From assembly GCA_963677605.2 (NCBI GenBank), contig CAXXDX010000007.1, positions 62,001-126,000 on the forward strand: a stretch of DNA of 64,000 nucleotides, in the 5' to 3' direction. Every line of letters begins with the position of its first letter. Within the stretch, counting starts at the first letter, position 1. The notes under the pieces are model-generated. The model had not been told where the DNA came from, ran no database searches, and worked only from the letters and a program-made list of their open reading frames with translations. Shown piece by piece: positions 62,431 through 64,000 of this stretch. A program made the translations under genes and the position numbers. Origin of the DNA: JAGLOK01 sp963677605 (GTDB taxonomy: Bacteria > Bacillota > Clostridia > Christensenellales > UMGS416).

Positions 62431-64000
62431 TTACCAAGCTCCTTTTTTCAAATACTCGGCAACCATAGTGTTTGCCTGAGCCACAATATCTTTATCGTAA
62501 CCTAAATAATCCAGCAGGCGGATAGCGTTTTTAGTGTGTGCTGCGCCGTCTTTGAGTATAAAATCAAAGCTTACACCTTCGTTTCCGACATCTTCGCTGA
62601 AATGATAGTTATCATATGTTTCTTTCATAAGAGTTGTAAGCTCTATGTCATGGGACGCCACCATGCACAAACAGTCTTTATCTTCAATAAATCGCAGCAT
62701 GCTGGCAGAAGCCGCTATGCGCTCTATTGTATTTGTTCCCCTGAGTATTTCGTCTATAAAGCACGTAACCGCAGTCTTTTCCATCATGTCTATAACACGC
62801 TTCAGCGACTTTATCTCAGTTATGAAATAGCTGTCTCCGCGAATCAGGCTGTCGCGAACCGCCATGGATGTCATAACAAGCGAATGTCTAATACTATAGC
62901 GTTTTGCGGCACATGTGTTTATAGTTTGTGCCAAAATTCCGTTTACTGCGAGCGCTTTTATAAACGTCGATTTGCCGGATGCGTTTGGCCCTGTTATTAT
63001 GCTGCTCCTATCAATAACTCCTGAATTTGTAACAGCTTCGTCCATCAGCGGATGATATATCCCTTCAAACTCTATGCTGTTTTTATAAGAAAATGAAGGT
63101 TTGCAATATTCTTTTAAGCTTTGCCTAAAGGACAATATCGATATCGCCGCATCCAGCTCGCCAAAGCTGCAAAACAGCCTGTTCATCGCTTCACTTTCCT
63201 TTACTAAAAGCTTTATTACGCGGTTGTATTTAACTATATCAATTAAAAACAGCATCTTAAAGTACTCAGAAATAAATGCTACGTTTGCTGTATCTCTTTG
63301 AGTAGTATTGGACGTTTTGCCCTTTATAGGTTTAAATGTTTCATAATCACTTTTAACATCTGCCAGCAGCGGCAAAAGCTCGCCGTCAGCGGTTTTTAGT
63401 ATTTTATTGCAGGCATAGAGCATGGATGAAAAATAGGATATTGCAGATATTTCTGTATCAAGCTTTAGTTTTAGTCTAAAGTATACAGTTGCGTTTATTA
63501 GTAGAGATATTATTGCAGAGACTGCTCCAAAAGCAGGGTTTACTATTATAAATGCCGCCCATAAAAACGGCATTACAGCCATTATTATATAAATCCAGTC
63601 ATTATCAAGCAGCTTTGACTCAGCATCAAAGATAAATGACGCAAGCCTGTTATAATCCTTTTTGCCCAGCTTTAGCAGGGTAAGCTGAACCTCTTCACGG
63701 ACAGCAGTGTTTTTCTCAAAATAATTTATAAGTTCTTCTCTTTTGTTTAATGCGCTGTCATCATGGTTTATCTCGTGGAGCATCCCGTATAAATACTCTT
63801 CACCTACAGAAGTGTTGCAGGCATTGACTCTCTTATAAACCATATCCATGTCCAAATCATCCCACGTAATCTCATCGATAGTGCCTTCTTTGGAAGAAGC
63901 ATTTTTTGCATACTCCCAGTAGGACTTCCTGCTTTTAATATCATAGTCCTGATATGACGGTTTCTTTCCAAAAGTGCCGGCAATCCTCCTTATAAGCGAA
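62431..64000 (-). CDS. Membrane-anchored MutS-like ATPase, 5' end missing
   Basis: At least 522 residues; the frame stays open to the right edge, so the N-terminus lies outside. The visible order is a soluble part, a MutS-type lever region, two transmembrane segments in the middle (WIYIIMAVMPFLWAAFIIV and the following one), then the MutS ATPase: Walker A GPNASGKST, then FIDEILRGTNTIERIAAS with Walker B. The mismatch-binding domain of MutS1 is absent. This is the short MutS-related group seen in many bacteria; some may act on other DNA structures, and the transmembrane pair makes a role at the membrane possible. Confidence 0.82.
   Translation of the reverse strand, partial: SLIRRIAGTFGKKPSYQDYDIKSRKSYWEYAKNASSKEGTIDEITWDDLDMDMVYKRVNACNTSVGEEYLYGMLHEINHDDSALNKREELINYFEKNTAVREEVQLTLLKLGKKDYNRLASFIFDAESKLLDNDWIYIIMAVMPFLWAAFIIVNPAFGAVSAIISLLINATVYFRLKLKLDTEISAISYFSSMLYACNKILKTADGELLPLLADVKSDYETFKPIKGKTSNTTQRDTANVAFISEYFKMLFLIDIVKYNRVIKLLVKESEAMNRLFCSFGELDAAISILSFRQSLKEYCKPSFSYKNSIEFEGIYHPLMDEAVTNSGVIDRSSIITGPNASGKSTFIKALAVNGILAQTINTCAAKRYSIRHSLVMTSMAVRDSLIRGDSYFITEIKSLKRVIDMMEKTAVTCFIDEILRGTNTIERIAASASMLRFIEDKDCLCMVASHDIELTTLMKETYDNYHFSEDVGNEGVSFDFILKDGAAHTKNAIRLLDYLGYDKDIVAQANTMVAEYLKKGAW

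Noticed and set aside
1..64000. tRNA, rRNA, CRISPR, transposon or prophage genes
   Set aside because: I read all gaps on both strands and found no tRNA arms, repeat-spacer arrays, transposase or phage genes; very short RNAs could be missed by eye.

Overview
The window reads as one chromosomal segment of a low-to-moderate G+C, anaerobic Clostridia-type Firmicute. It has Jag/KhpB beside YidC, the ancestral origin gene sets of Firmicutes, TTG start codons behind strong AGGAGG-type ribosome sites, sugar-fermentation operons, and an RND pump with no membrane-fusion protein or outer-membrane channel. Genes are tightly packed. I see no tRNA, rRNA, CRISPR array, insertion sequence or prophage gene.

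Layout, left to right. 0-6 kb: start of a DUF554 gene, a fucose-isomerase-family enzyme, and a TetR-controlled ABC-2 exporter whose promoter lies between two copies of one palindrome. 6-12 kb: an L-rhamnose operon (SDR, PHP phosphoesterase, rhamnose isomerase, class II aldolase, then rhamnulokinase after a terminator). 12-16 kb: a solute-binding lipoprotein, a GtrA flippase and an FAD oxidoreductase. 16.2-16.8 kb: a gene-free A+T-rich stretch with four perfect and two near-perfect DnaA boxes, a candidate replication origin. 16.8-28.6 kb: two family-4 uracil-DNA glycosylases, then mnmE-mnmG-rsmG, a three-repeat lipoprotein, dnaX-ybaB-recR and a large membrane protein. 28.6-39 kb: PadR/DUF2812, deoC, a small kinase, an AraC-GyrI regulator, a nitroreductase, kbl-tdh (threonine to glycine), a lyxose-isomerase-type cupin, a thioesterase and an alanyl-tRNA synthetase that lacks its C-terminal domain. 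39-47.8 kb: a surface-polysaccharide operon that makes UDP-N-acetyl-L-fucosamine (capE, capF, capG types) with two glycosyltransferases and an MsbA-type exporter. 48-51.6 kb: class II fructose-bisphosphate aldolase, and an alpha-L-fucosidase divergent from an AraC regulator. 51.7-54.2 kb: rpmH-rnpA-yidD-yidC-khpB. 54.2-58.4 kb: an RND pump, its TetR repressor and a glutaredoxin-like protein. 58.6-64 kb: DUF5711-CvpA-O-antigen-ligase operon, a flavodoxin, and a membrane-anchored MutS-like ATPase cut by the right edge.

The main themes are host- or plant-derived deoxysugars (rhamnose and fucose catabolism, FucNAc synthesis) and origin-proximal housekeeping genes. The classical order rpmH...jag-mnmE-mnmG-rsmG is split into two blocks about 30 kb apart that face away from each other, and dnaA is not here. 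The items most worth a second look are the DnaA-box cluster, the PHP protein and SrlD-like SDR inside the rhamnose operon, the cysteine-poor second glycosylase, the short AlaRS, the unexplained operator-like palindrome before mnmE, and a possible 31-codon ORF in the rpmH leader.
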